Assembly: GCA_019426215.1 (NCBI GenBank)
Contig: CM033399.1
Span: 27,909,022-27,973,021, forward strand
Direction of reading: 5' to 3'
DNA length: 64,000 nucleotides
DNA from: Buddleja alternifolia
Lineage: Eukaryota; Streptophyta; Magnoliopsida; Lamiales; Scrophulariaceae
Part shown: one piece after another, positions 35,491-46,780 of the stretch
How the letters are laid out: every line of letters starts with the position of its first letter
Numbering within the stretch: the first letter of the stretch is position 1
The notes under the pieces: model-generated
The model's input: only the letters and a program-made list of their open reading frames with translations
Told to the model about the DNA's origin: nothing
The model's database searches: none
Made by a program: the position numbers and the translations under genes

Positions 35491-37171
35491 TGTTAGGTGT
35501 ATGCCCTTAATGCCTATGAGGAATTAGATTGAGTAGGGCTTTGATAAGTTATTTGTAAAAACATTTTATCGTTTCTATTTATAGAATAAAGGTTTTGATT
35601 TTGTTCATATAAATCTAATGGCATTTAAATGTATTGAAAAAATAAGTCCATGAGATTTTAAGATAGACTTTCCACCTCTTATGGAGAAGAAGAGGCATTG
35701 GAAGAGTCAAGTACTTAATCTAAGAACCGGGAGTTCACGAGTTAAGGAATGTTAATTAGGCATTAATATTCAACTCGTATGACACCTTCTTTGACAAGGA
35801 AGTGTCAATCGTACACTGATTAGATAGTGGGAGCTGGTGTCATGAATATGATTAATGGAATTAACATATTTGAACTCGACTCGCATTAATCCAATCACAT
35901 GGGTATTTACTCTTTGACAGTCAATGATTGGGATTAAGATTGCGATAGTATGTGTGAGCTTTAGACCTGAGGAGCTATTGATGATGTGCTTGCTTGTAGT
36001 ATTGGATATGTTATAAGAGTAGTTAGACCCGTATCATCTGATAAGTGGGGTCGACCTCGAAGTACGATCCACATGGTGCATTCGACATTATAAGATAACT
36101 GCCAATATGGGATCCACCGTCTCGACAGTAAATGAGTATGTGACCTGTACGATCATAAGCAGTAGAAATTACAAAGTATTTGGCCAAAGCAAATAAACTA
36201 AACGAGTGATGGTCACTAAGGGTAGTTTGGTAATTTCACATTGTTATGATTATTGAGTACAGCATCAAGTTATATGAGTTTGACATACTTGGCTCTTACT
36301 TGATCGGGTCACATCGATGAAGAGTTTATACACAGATGGTAGTCATAATCAAGGTTCGTGATGACATGTTTATCTTGTATTCAATTGGGTTACGATTTGA
36401 TTCCACGATGTTGGCTAGGTGACAACCTTATCCTTTGGAATTCTCCCATTGCCAATTGAATCGAGCCTAGAGAGTCGCGCTATGTGAAGAAAAGGAATAT
36501 TTTCATGCGAATGGTATTTTGGTAAAATCACATTAGATGTGAATTGACTGACAAAATGGATGACAAGAAATCATATTAATTCATAAGCTAAATTAATTAG
36601 AAATTAATTTATAAGTTGAATTAAATTAATTGGGTTAATTTTAATTAGATTAAAGTAATTAATTAATTGTCAATTGGATTAGACTTGGATTTAATTAATT
36701 ACACATGAGCTAAGTTGGAACAAAGCCCGGAAGCCCATCTGCTTAAGGCCTAGCGGGCGCCCCTCACTGTATGTATACCTAGGGGGCTCTGCTTATGTGT
36801 ATAAGTATTCAATCAGTGTCAGAACTCGATATACACAAGTTATTGTTTTAGAATCTGACTAAGAGCCAAAAGAAACCTAGAGCAATAGAAAAGAAAAATC
36901 CCTCCCTCTCTCTCCAATCTAGCCGCGGCTGTCGTAGTTGCCGGGAGGATTTTGGAGCTTTTCTCAGAGAATTTCTTCCGCGTCATTATCTGGAGGTAGG
37001 AGTTCGGGGCTGTTATTGATAATTCAAGATTTAATTGACAAGAGGTAATTTGATTACTCTTTGTCATTGTTTGAACCTATTGTGTTATTGACAATATCAT
37101 GAATATCTCCGAATTCGATTCTCTGATATGATTTGAATTAATAAATTTATCCTCTAAATCGAATCACAATA
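35491..37171 (+). repeat. Copia 3' LTR (1681 bp)
   Basis: Begins TGTTAGGTGTATGCCC. The end has decayed from ...CACAACA to ...CACAATA. The 42 bp net length difference from the 5' LTR is mostly one deletion near 36566. Confidence 0.9.
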
Positions 37172-38013
37172 ATGTTAAGATCATTGAACTTCCGTGAATG
37201 AGAAAGAGAGAGAAATTGAAATGACGGCAAATGTGAACCCTGGCCAACCAGCCAAGGAGCAGGGGACAGGTGGCGTGGGTGGGTATGGCACCCTAATCTC
37301 ATTTCTGTCTTGATACGCCAAATGCACACTACCCCACACGCCTTTACAAGAATAACTCTTAGTAGGACATACCCTACAATTGTGCTATCTATGTATTTTG
37401 TTCCTTTATGCGGAATCTACAAACTACAAAATGAAAGCTGCTTTACTAAGTGGGATTTGAAATATTTTATGTAATATGATTGATGTGTCCAAAATAATTG
37501 TCATGAGAAAAATAGTTTTTTTTTTTTTTTTTACTATTTGATTATTTAATGATGCTTGTCCACTTAAAAAATCGTTATATTATTTAATAATTATTATCAT
37601 GATCATATTCAGATTGATCATACTAGGATAATATTTATTATGCAGACTGCATTTATGAAGCCCTAAGCCTGTTAATTCTTCTATAAGTACATCAACTTTT
37701 CTAATTAAGGTTAAAGTGTACATTTTTTCATTGATCTCTATGATACATTCTTAATTACAGTCTCAAATTTATCTATAATTGTGATCACCGACTTGAGAGT
37801 AAGAAGAGATATGTCGAGAAGCATGTGTGCTCATAGTCATTTATAGATATGCGGAGGAACCTACATTTTCAACATTTATGCATACAAAATCCTTCAAAAA
37901 AGAGGTGCACTTTATATTTGTAAGATGATGAGATTATCGTGTCTTGATGAAAAAAATTTAACAGCATCAAATGTATATGTGGAGGGAACTAATTCTAAAA
38001 AGTGTATTCAAGA
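37172..38013. other. Non-coding stretch
   Basis: AT-rich with a long T run near 37509-37532. No gene or repeat recognised. Confidence 0.5.
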
Positions 38014-38024
38014 TATGCAAATCT

Positions 38025-38165
38025 TTTTTTTTTTTTTGGTATATACCAGGGTTTCTCCCAACTGGACGCCGGAGACTATTTCCCTTCGAGGCGTAGAGAT
38101 TACCGAAGTGGGTTTTACCCCTCCCAACAAAACCTTTTTCATACACACCGCTAGGAACCGAACCC
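38025..38165 (-). mobile_element. 5'-truncated SINE-like retroposon
   Basis: Perfect 11-bp target duplication TATGCAAATCT (38014-38024 and 38166-38176). On the minus strand the insert starts GGGTTCGGTTCC, close to a tRNA B box, and ends in an A tail (T run on plus from 38025). It is likely a tRNA-derived SINE lacking its 5' end with box A. Confidence 0.7.
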
Positions 38166-38584
38166 TATGCAAATCTCATTAATGTATATGTGGAGGGAAC
38201 TAGTTCTATAAGTCTATTTCAAGATATGCAAATGTAAAGAGACATGACATGTAGTAGTATTATGTGAACCATCTATTTTTATTGTGGAGGGGCTTCATTG
38301 ACCGTAGTTATTCTTCAATTTCTGATATTTCACCATAAAAAGGACTTTTATTGTAACAAAATGCTTCCTCAACTGTGATATTCCATAATATAAATAATAT
38401 TTATTGTAACAGAATATGTCTTTTCTGTTAGAGATCAAGACTAGATTCATTGATATAATTAGAAGATTACAATAATATCTCTCTTACAATAATATCTCTC
38501 TGATTTGTTAGTGTTATATTCTTGATTTTATATAATTTGATTTTGGAGTGATTTCCTTCATCTATTATTTCTTCGCATGTGTAA

Positions 38585-41500
38585 TCTATACTATTATATA
38601 TTTGAAGGGGGTGTGGGACCCACATTTGCTCGATTTTGACCAATTTTGACAAAATTCTTAATTCTCAGAATTTGGAATTATTTTTAATCTATAATTCATT
38701 TAATTGATGACTATTTTGGAAACTAAATATGTTTCAAACTCATTAGTTCAACGGGCCCTTTGGTGCAATTAATTCATGGTAATATAGGCCATTATGGAAG
38801 GTAATCAATTATTATACCAGTTTCCACAACTTCATCTTTTTCCATACATAGACCCTTCAATTTAGGTTTGAAACTACGTTTTCAAATTTGAATTTGAATG
38901 TGGCTCATAATATCTTTAATTATCTCAATAATCATAACACGCAATATTTATTTTCCTGGTTCTATTTATATTATATCTCTTCATCTATCCCCCACAAATT
39001 TGCAGACATTGAGAAACTTTTAGCATTCCATGGGGATCGTTCTAAAACTAAATTTCATGTATTGTTTTCAATTAGTTGTATTGTTTGTTTTACTATTCTT
39101 TTATAGTTCAGTTTATACAATTATTGAGTTACTAATTTTTATCCCAGTTCTTTTTCCATACATATGTTTCCTTCTTATTGGTGATAATATTTCTTATATA
39201 GCCTTTTCAGTTACATATTTTTTCTTTTATTTGCAGTAGCAAGAGTTGAGACGACAACGAAGAAGCCTGGGCACGTGTCAAGGGTCTGCTGTTTGGAGAT
39301 GTGAACGTAAGACGTATGGGATAAATACACAAATTTGTTTGTGTGTATTTTGGTTCAACCATCTTTATATTGTTTAGCAAATTTTAGATCATAAAGCTAG
39401 GTTTCACACACAAATATATATATAATTTCTTTTATTGTAAAGTTTAACTAAAGAGTGAGAAAAGTAACCAATATAATGTTTTACGTTTCACAAGGCTGAT
39501 TATTACCATAGAAAGGAAAATTTTGCTTAGTTTGTTTTCTTGAATGAGCATATGGATCAAATGATTAGTGCTTATCGGTCTTAAGTACTTCTCAAAAATA
39601 ATCACCGTTCTTCAGATTTTTTTAGGAATAAGATAAAAGGCATGAACATCTCAAAGCAATATGTTTTTATTGAATTTCAACATTATTAATTTTTCATTTA
39701 ATGGAATGTCAGTTTAGTAGTGCTAAAATGTTTTTAATAGAAAACAAGTTGTTTAAATTAAAGCCACAAGTGCATTCTTAGAAAAAGTTATGTAAGCAAG
39801 GATTTTAAGATTTTGAACTTCGAGATGTCTAAAAGATTCAGCTAATTTTAAACATGTCACTTTCAATATTTAACGCGTTTCTATAAATATTCCTTGGTAT
39901 TAGCCATGTGATTAATGCATGTTTATATTATTAAGAAGATTTTACATTATTAGATGTAACAATCATAACTCATTATTTATATTCGTTTCAACTCTCCATG
40001 ATCAGGAAAATATTCTTCCTTGGTCGTTGATCTCCGCTCCATCATGCATATTTGTAGGCAAGACTCTGTCTCTCCATGTATCTTTTCAATTTTGTGTTCA
40101 ATTTTTTTTTTTCTATTATATTGTTGGTTGTTGCATCCCTAAGCACTCATATGATTTGTCATGTAATTATTAAATTTAATGTTTATGAGGTTTACATTGA
40201 TACAATTGTTACCCAATTGCTCTTTTTTGATTTTGTTGATGTGAGTACTGTACAAAAATACCAATAGCATGTGGCTTAACTCTAAGCAAAGTTCCATAAA
40301 CCTAACTATTTAAATTTTGTCTTCTTTTTTTTTTTTTTTTGCGGACATGAATCCTTGTGTTTTAATCTATCTTTTTTCATATATTTCAACATTGTAATGT
40401 ATTACCTGTAAGATGATATGAGAAATATAAATTATATTTGGAAAAATATTGAATGGCATATCTAACACTATTTTAAATACAATGAGATGTACTCATATTA
40501 TTTCCATTATTTCATATTATCACAATTTGTTATAGTATTAATTTTCACAATTTGGCATATCTAACACAATTTTTTAAGTTATTGGTGGATTTACCTAATT
40601 TTCCTTTCATTCTTTTCTATAAATTATGTTTATATTTCCATAATTTTGTTTGAATTTCACATTTTGTTTTACATGTTTATATGTATCTCATATATATCTC
40701 ATGTTATGCCCAATCACCAAAACATTCACGTATCTATTAATTCATATATCTTGAAAAAATTTGTTCCTCTTTCATCTCTCTTCTAAGTATTTTCCCTCTT
40801 TTATAAATAATATTCAGATTTATTGGTAGATTTCCCCACTTTTACTTTAATTCTTTGTATAAATTTCTGTTTATATTTTTAATCAGTTTATTGTTGAAAA
40901 ATGTTCATTGCTTTTTAATAGTCCCTTTGTTTGATTCTACAAGTCAAATTTTAGTCGAGTTTTTTTTTTTAGTTTCTGTAGCATAGTAGTTATATATCAT
41001 CAGTATTTTCTTTTTATAGGAATGTTGGGCTTCTTTGTTTGTATTTTTTTATATACACTCCATAACGTTATTATGGATTAAAATCTCTTCCTTTCTATCT
41101 TCACTGAACCAAAAGTATGATCTTTTTTGCTAAAGGTAAATTCTTTTAAGTTATATATTTTATGTAGGATTTCTACTTTGTGACATTGTAAGTTTGATCA
41201 CATTGATAATCACCTCATTAATTAATTTTTTCAAATAACTTGAAAAGTTCTTATAATTTTTTTTCCGGGGCGATTTTCAATTGACTACAAGTATATCTCA
41301 CTCCATAACATTAGCATTTTACAATTACTGTTTCTTATTGCGTAACATTGGTACATGTAATAATATCGAGACATGTTTAAAGATGATAAATTTCTATATG
41401 TCAAATTTAAGTATTTCATGGCTTTGAAAGTTAATCTTGCATTTTTTTTTTACTACAATAACAAAATTTGATTGTGAAAGTTTGATTTTTTTTTAGTCCT

Positions 41501-42210
41501 ATTTCAAATTTATTCTTTTGCTTATTCAACATTTTAAGAATAATTATATTATATCAAATTTTATTAGAGATTATTTTCAGTGTTTGGATCCACTTCTCAA
41601 GTAATCAGTTCATTTGCGAGATTGACATTTCAAAATGAGCATTTCAACACAAGTGCTTCTAGAAATGTAAAGTATTTGGTGAAAAATGTAGTTCTGGAAT
41701 TACAAATGTGGGACCGTAGAGGTGGAAATTCGAACACTTGACGTCCTACGTAAGAGTAAGAAATCGATGCTGATTAACTAGATGGTTATTGGCATAGTCC
41801 AAAATTCATTTATATGCATTTTAAAAATCGCATCCCTACTACATGACCTTTTCCAACAAGACTCATACTTCACGATCAAATTTGTCCCTACATTGAGAAA
41901 GGGTGAAAGTTATTACATTAAAAGTCCAATGTCAATATCCCCTGGATGATTAACAATACCCCAATTACAATGGAAATGATCTTTCCAGTTTATCTAAACA
42001 ATAGTTTTTTTTGGTAATTATCTAAATAATAGTTAGTTAGCAGCGGTTATACCTCAAAGTTTATATTATGCAAATCGTTCAATGATTTGATAGAAAAATA
42101 AATTAGAAGATAATCCAAGCAAGTCATGTATATATAAACAAGTACTATCATTTTTTGTAAAATCAAATCCTTTAATACTTTTTTGTGCGTAGCACGAGGG
42201 TTATGCTAGT
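38585..42210 (+). mobile_element. Non-autonomous Helitron (3626 bp)
   Basis: 5' end TCTATACTATTATATATTTG and 3' end TTATGCTAGT (TC...CTAGT) lie between a host A (38584) and T (42211), the Helitron insertion rule. GTGCGTAGCAC (42185-42195) forms the subterminal hairpin about 15 nt from the 3' end, extended by wobble pairs. There is no inverted repeat and no target duplication, as expected. The interior holds only short AT-rich frames (38888-39106, 39030-39239, 39919-40173). No Rep/helicase motif is visible, so it depends on another element. Confidence 0.82.
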
Positions 42211-42215
42211 TCTCC

Positions 42216-42225
42216 TATATAAATA
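42216..42225 (+). promoter_or_regulatory. TATA box of the interrupted LTR
   Basis: TATATAAATA within CTATATAAATAGG, 5 bp past the Helitron 3' end. The downstream sequence (to about 42360) would be the LTR's transcribed region. Confidence 0.5.
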
Positions 42226-42430
42226 GGTGGTCATTGTAATATCATATTAAGAGAAAATGAAAGTTTTATAGCCTTTTGGGCATTGTTTCGTGGATATAGG
42301 CCAAATGGCCGAACCATGTAATTCTTGTATCTTCTTCTTCTTCTCTCTTCACTTGTTTAACTTTATATGAAATTTTGTTGCTTAAATTGGACATACCACA
42401 TTGGAAAGGACTTTTGTAGTATCGTCAAAA

Positions 42431-42540
42431 GAAAGTTGACATGTTAATAAACTCTTCCTAACTTTTTATATGTTAAAAAAGAAAGAAAGACTTGATATGT
42501 TAATAAACTCTTCCTAACTTGTTATTTGTTAAAAAAGAAA
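42431..42540. repeat. About 54-bp tandem duplication
   Basis: 'ATGTTAATAAACTCTTCC' and flanking bases occur twice, in copies starting near 42431 and 42485. Confidence 0.85.
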
Positions 42541-43936
42541 CAGAGACGTGTACGTATTTGATTGAGACATAAATGTACAAAAGATCTTAGTTAGTTAAAT
42601 ATGGGATGAGAAAATTTTATCATTTAATACGTACGAGTATATTATGAAATTTTATTGAAAGTTGTGATGAAAAAATCGGCTAAAAAATACGAAAATTGGA
42701 AATAAACTGATTTGTAGATGTACGAGTATAATACAAATACAAATGAATTATTCGAAATTAAAAATATGGCTTAGTTTTATATAAATTTATAAGATATATT
42801 ATTTGTACTCGCTTTTAATTTATAAAAATAATATTTTATATGAGTCATAATTAGTTGACAATATTTAATATTTTTGATAAATTATTAATGTTCGTAGTTT
42901 TTAATTGTATGATACTTAATTAGTACTTATAAAAACTTAATGATATTTTTTAAGTTTTAATTAAAATAGTTGTTTTCCCCAAAACTAGAGTATTATACGG
43001 GATACGTAAAGTATGTGTACTAAAGATTCAACTAAAAAATATGAGTATTATTCATTATGTTCAAAATGCATATAAAAACAGAAGTATTTTTCAATTAAAT
43101 ATATGTACATATATTATACGAGTATAATATGATTTTGAACTAACTAGATAAGGTAGAATTGTGTGGATAATATGATGCTCTAAATCTTTTATTTTAGTCC
43201 ATTGTTAATCGAATTCCACGGTTTAAGTTTACTCAGCGCATTGGCTAGTTTTGGATTTCAGTGAGAAAAACGAAAAAGGAAAAATTTCTTAATTTTGTGC
43301 TCGGAATGTTGTGATTATAAAGTTTATCTTTTAAAATTTTCCCGTTTCTATCCAGTTTCTTCTTTAAAATTTTTGATCTAAACATAGCATTAAAAGTACT
43401 CAATACAAGGAAAAAAGATTTTGTTGAAAGTGATTGTATGTATCTGTGGGAGAACCATGATTGGGTGGTGCATTTTATTTCTAAATACCAAGATTACTCG
43501 AATTTATTCTTGCTCTAGTCTACTTCTTGTTGCAAAATGCCTCATATTTGATTATAGAAATTATACTTGATTTAGTTTACTTATTATTGCAAAATACCTC
43601 GTGTGACTATTCAAATATATGGTAAATCTAATCTATGTTATTCCAATAATTACAAGTCGTACAACAGAGATGGAGTCGGGGAAGCTAGTGATTGCATCTG
43701 CCCTACGTCAACATCTGAAAAATATTTTTTTTGTCTACAAATCTTTTATATTTGAAATTTTGCCAAAAAAATAAAATAAAAATATCAAGCTTTTTGACTT
43801 TTTCCCCTTTATTTTGTATTCGACTATGAAATATAAAATCGTGGCTCCGTCACTACGTACAACAATCATTTATACATTAGTTGCTTGATGATAATTGTTG
43901 CTGCTTTGTCACGTCCTATATATATATATATATATG
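42541..43936. other. Non-coding stretch
   Basis: AT-rich, no gene recognised. It ends in a TA dinucleotide run (about 43917-43935). Confidence 0.5.
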
Positions 43937-44242
43937 ACAAATGTCACTTATAGTCCCTAAAGTATTAAATTTGTCTTGTTTATGTTCCTAAATTAAAGTT
44001 TGTTACACTTCCGTTCCTAAAGTAATAATTTCATTTCACTTTAGTCCTTTCCGGTGGAGATTGAAAGGAAATTGAGTGCGTGTATTACACATGTGGACAA
44101 CTAAGGGTAAAATTGTAAGATTAAGTTTTCTTGTTTCACTTTGCTCCCTTTTTTGAAATTTCTGTCTCACTTTGGCCCTTTTTTTAAGTTTTTAAATTTT
44201 TACTCCCTAAAAATGTGGGAATAGGGCCTTTAATAAATTTTA

Positions 44243-44844
44243 GGGAGAATTACTAAAACCTCCCTAAAATAATTTTTTTGTATTAAAAAAATCCATACAA
44301 ATATTTTTCAATCCAAAAAACTCATCCACCGATTTTTCATTTTACAAACCCCAAAACCAGGGTTAATAAAGTTATGGTCTTAATCACCCTTAGCCTTTTA
44401 AATTAAAAATTGTTTAACTGTAGTTTCATATAGAAAGTTATTTATTTAGAACCTTTATATTGATAATCGATATTACTTATGATTTTAATCTTAAATTTTT
44501 ATATTTTTTAATCTTTTGCAAAAAAATTAAAAAATATATTTTTAGATAATTATCATGTTAAAATTAAAATTATATCATAAAAATATATATAAAACATTTA
44601 ATATTAAAAAATAAAATTCGTATTATACGGTTTATCAATTTGAACAATTTAAAATAAAAAGAAAAAAGAAAAATAAATTGACCAATTTTTAACTTAATAA
44701 ATGGACGGTAAATTAGTCCAAAACATTGTTAATTTTAACTTTTGGATTTTTTGGAATGAAAAGTTTATAGAATGAGTTTTTGAGATTGAAAAATAGTTTT
44801 ATGGACTTTTTGGATACCAAATTTTTTTTTTGGTGTGCGTGTGG

Positions 44845-44877
<33 letters not shown>

Positions 44878-44899
44878 GTTGGGGTTACGTAATTTTCCC
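44243..44899. mobile_element. Inner Mutator-like MITE (657 bp)
   Basis: Ends GGGAGAATTACTAAAACC and, inverted, GGGAAAATTACGTAACCCC. Flanking 9-mers TAAATTTTA (44234-44242) and TTAATTTTA (44900-44908) match at 8 of 9. Inverted subterminal blocks share 'CTATTTTTCAATC'-like motifs. It carries the G30 tract. Confidence 0.7.
44846..44875 (+). repeat. G(30) homopolymer
   Basis: Thirty consecutive G inside the inner MITE. The true length is uncertain for any sequencing method. Confidence 0.9.
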
Positions 44900-45544
44900 T
44901 TAATTTTAATGTCCCAAAAACTTTTAATAGCGTGAAAATGATTAAAACCCCTCAAATAAATTTTAATATCCAAAAAATCTATGAAAATATTTTTCTATCC
45001 AAAAATCCATTCCAACAACCCAACCTTTAGGGTTGATAAATTTATTGACTTAATCGCCCTTAGCCTTCTATATTATAAATTAATCGATTGTAGTTTTGTG
45101 TAGAAATTTATTTATTCAAAACTTTTATTATAATAATCGTACTACTAGATTTTAATATTAATTTTCATATTTTTTTAATCTTTTTAAAAGTTTTAAGAAA
45201 TGATTTTTTAGACAATTAGTAATTACCATATTAAAATCAAAAATAAATTATATAGAAATAGACAAAATATTTAATATTGTCAAGGAATGGTTGGATATTA
45301 AAATTCATTAAAGGCCCTATTCACGCTTTTCTAGGGGGTAAAATGTAAAAAATCAAAAACAAGGACCAAAGTGGACAAAATTGTGAAACAAGAGACCAAA
45401 ATGAAACAAAAAAACTTAATCTAATTTTATCCTTAGTTGATCGGTGTGTGTAGTACAGGTGCTCAATTTCCATTCAGTCTCCACCGAAAAGAACTAAAGT
45501 GAGATGAAATTATTACTTTAGAGACGATAGTGATATACCAAAAT

Positions 45545-46164
45545 ACCTATCTCGAATATATCGGTCCTTGTTAACTCGTATTTATTACTATGAAAATCGT
45601 GGGGCTCTCGGAGTGATTCGTATACGAGGAAGCGAGGTAAATTGTGTAACAGGTCCCTAACGCAATAGTATTTGCATTACACTCCAGGATCCGCGTGTTT
45701 TTATTAAGCGGGGTAGGGTCGACCTGTGACCCGACCTCACGTGGGCGCCGATCGGAGCCCTCCACCAAACCACGTGCAAGGGATCCACAGGCAAGACGTC
45801 CCATTTATCATTCATTCTACAGTGCAGAATGTAACACTATAAATACCCTCATTTATTAGGATTTGGGGGACCGAGAATCTGGGCAATAAGTCTTACGAGT
45901 CATACTTCGTAAAGCCTGAGTATATCGGAGACTTGAGAGTACGATCCTAGAATACAAACAAGAGAGACCCTCGTTATACAAATCATAGGTAATTCAACCT
46001 CTTTACTTGAATTACATTTAGATTTGATCCTGAAAAGGTACGTAGGTAGCTCGATTACATCCGAGTGCAGTCTATAGTCTAGAGAGTGCATTATTAGGTC
46101 CGTATTCGAGGTCTTCTTGACTGAGAAGGTGTAGAAAAATTCCAAGCTAGATCAGATAGCATAA
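45545..46164. mobile_element. Unclassified 620 bp insertion in the right arm
   Basis: Interrupts the arm relative to its inverted partner. Candidate 5-bp flanks AAAAT lie at 45540-45544 and 46165-46169. It is noticeably more GC-rich than its surroundings. On plus it has a TATAAATA box at 45839-45846. Its ends show only a short CTATCT/AGATAG inverted match and lack TG...CA. It could be a decayed solo LTR; not assigned. Confidence 0.5.
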
Positions 46165-46254
46165 AAAATTTTAATTTAAGGATGTAAATGAGACAAAATT
46201 AATATTTTAGGAATTATATGTAACATTTGTATATATATATATATATATATGGAC

Positions 46255-46471
46255 AGAGATGCATAATGAGATTCATCATTCATGTGAAGAACTTAAGAAA
46301 AGAAAGAAAAAGGTGAAAGAAAAAGAGACGAAAAGGACAAGAAAATGAAAGGGCCGGGTATATATAGAAAGAGATGCATATTGAGATTCATCATTCATGT
46401 GAAGAACTTAAGAAAAGAAAGAAAAGGGCGAAGAAAAAGAGACGAAAAGGACAAGAAAATGAAAGGGCCCG
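46255..46471 (+). repeat. 115-bp tandem duplication
   Basis: AGAGATGCATANTGAGATTC recurs at 46255 and 46370, followed by nearly identical purine-rich sequence ending AAAATGAAAGGGCC. Confidence 0.92.
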
Positions 46472-46575
46472 GGCGTCCACCACATTAGACCTCACCTTTA
46501 CTTGGTGGCTCCCGAAATTTAATTTTTGGAGTCTATTCACTACATAAAATATATTAACACAATAAAGTATATATA

Positions 46576-46765
46576 ACCAAGGGGTTGTGGTGGAGTGGTA
46601 AAGGTTCCTTCACCTTTAACCAAATGTCAAGTGTTTGATCCTTGATTTTGGGAATGGAGCAGATTTCCTTGGCCAGCTGTCCCACCCTTAGAGGTGCCGG
46701 CAAATCAGAGAAGGGACTAGTCACTGCGATTGGCGGTGGACACCCTGGTTAATAACAAAAAAAAA
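46576..46765 (+). mobile_element. tRNA-derived SINE (190 bp), complete
   Basis: Perfect 15-bp target duplication AATAAAGTATATATA (46561-46575 and 46766-46780). Box A-like TGGTGGAGTGGTAAAGG near the 5' end, box B-like GTTTGATCC about 40 nt later, and a terminal A run. The Pol III promoter layout and A tail are those of plant SINEs. Confidence 0.9.
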
Positions 46766-46780
46766 AATAAAGTATATATA

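Larger units (their letters stand above)
21476..37171 (+). mobile_element. Ty1/copia LTR retrotransposon with a nested LINE
   Basis: 5' LTR 21476-23198, PBS at 23200, a long leader interrupted by the LINE, degenerate gag-pol at 31617-35475, polypurine tract at 35480-35489, and 3' LTR 35491-37171. The domain order gag, protease, integrase, RT, RNase H places it in Ty1/copia. Without the LINE the element is about 9.5 kb. The flanking pentamers (CTATT before, ATGTT after) do not match convincingly. Expected target duplications are therefore decayed or lost. Stops, frameshifts and active-site changes show it cannot encode its own mobilisation. Confidence 0.92.
38426..42360 (+). mobile_element. 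LTR remnant interrupted by a Helitron
   Basis: Outside the Helitron the flanks read continuously as LTR-like DNA. It starts TGTTAGAGATCAAGAC at 38426, runs to GCATGTGTAA at 38584, then resumes at 42211 with TCTCCTATATAAATAGG and downstream sequence to about 42360. The 3' end and a target duplication are not identified, so the right limit is approximate. Confidence 0.45.
43937..46230. mobile_element. Long-TIR (Mutator-like) element nest
   Basis: Left arm 43937-44242 (ACAAATGTCACTTATAGTCC ... 'AATAGGGCCTTTAATAAA') and right arm ending 46230 (inverted ACAAATGTTACATATAATTC ...) are inverted repeats of roughly 300 bp. They share blocks such as TCCTAAA and AAAGTAATAATTTCAT. Both ends lie in TA repeats, hiding any target duplication. 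The right arm is split by 45545-46164, and the centre holds 44243-44899 plus a degraded relative (about 44909-45285). No transposase. Confidence 0.7.

Noticed and set aside
38888..40267. Frames inside the Helitron as Rep/helicase or captured genes
   Set aside because: Short and Phe/Ile-rich, with no rolling-circle or helicase motifs and no recognisable exon.
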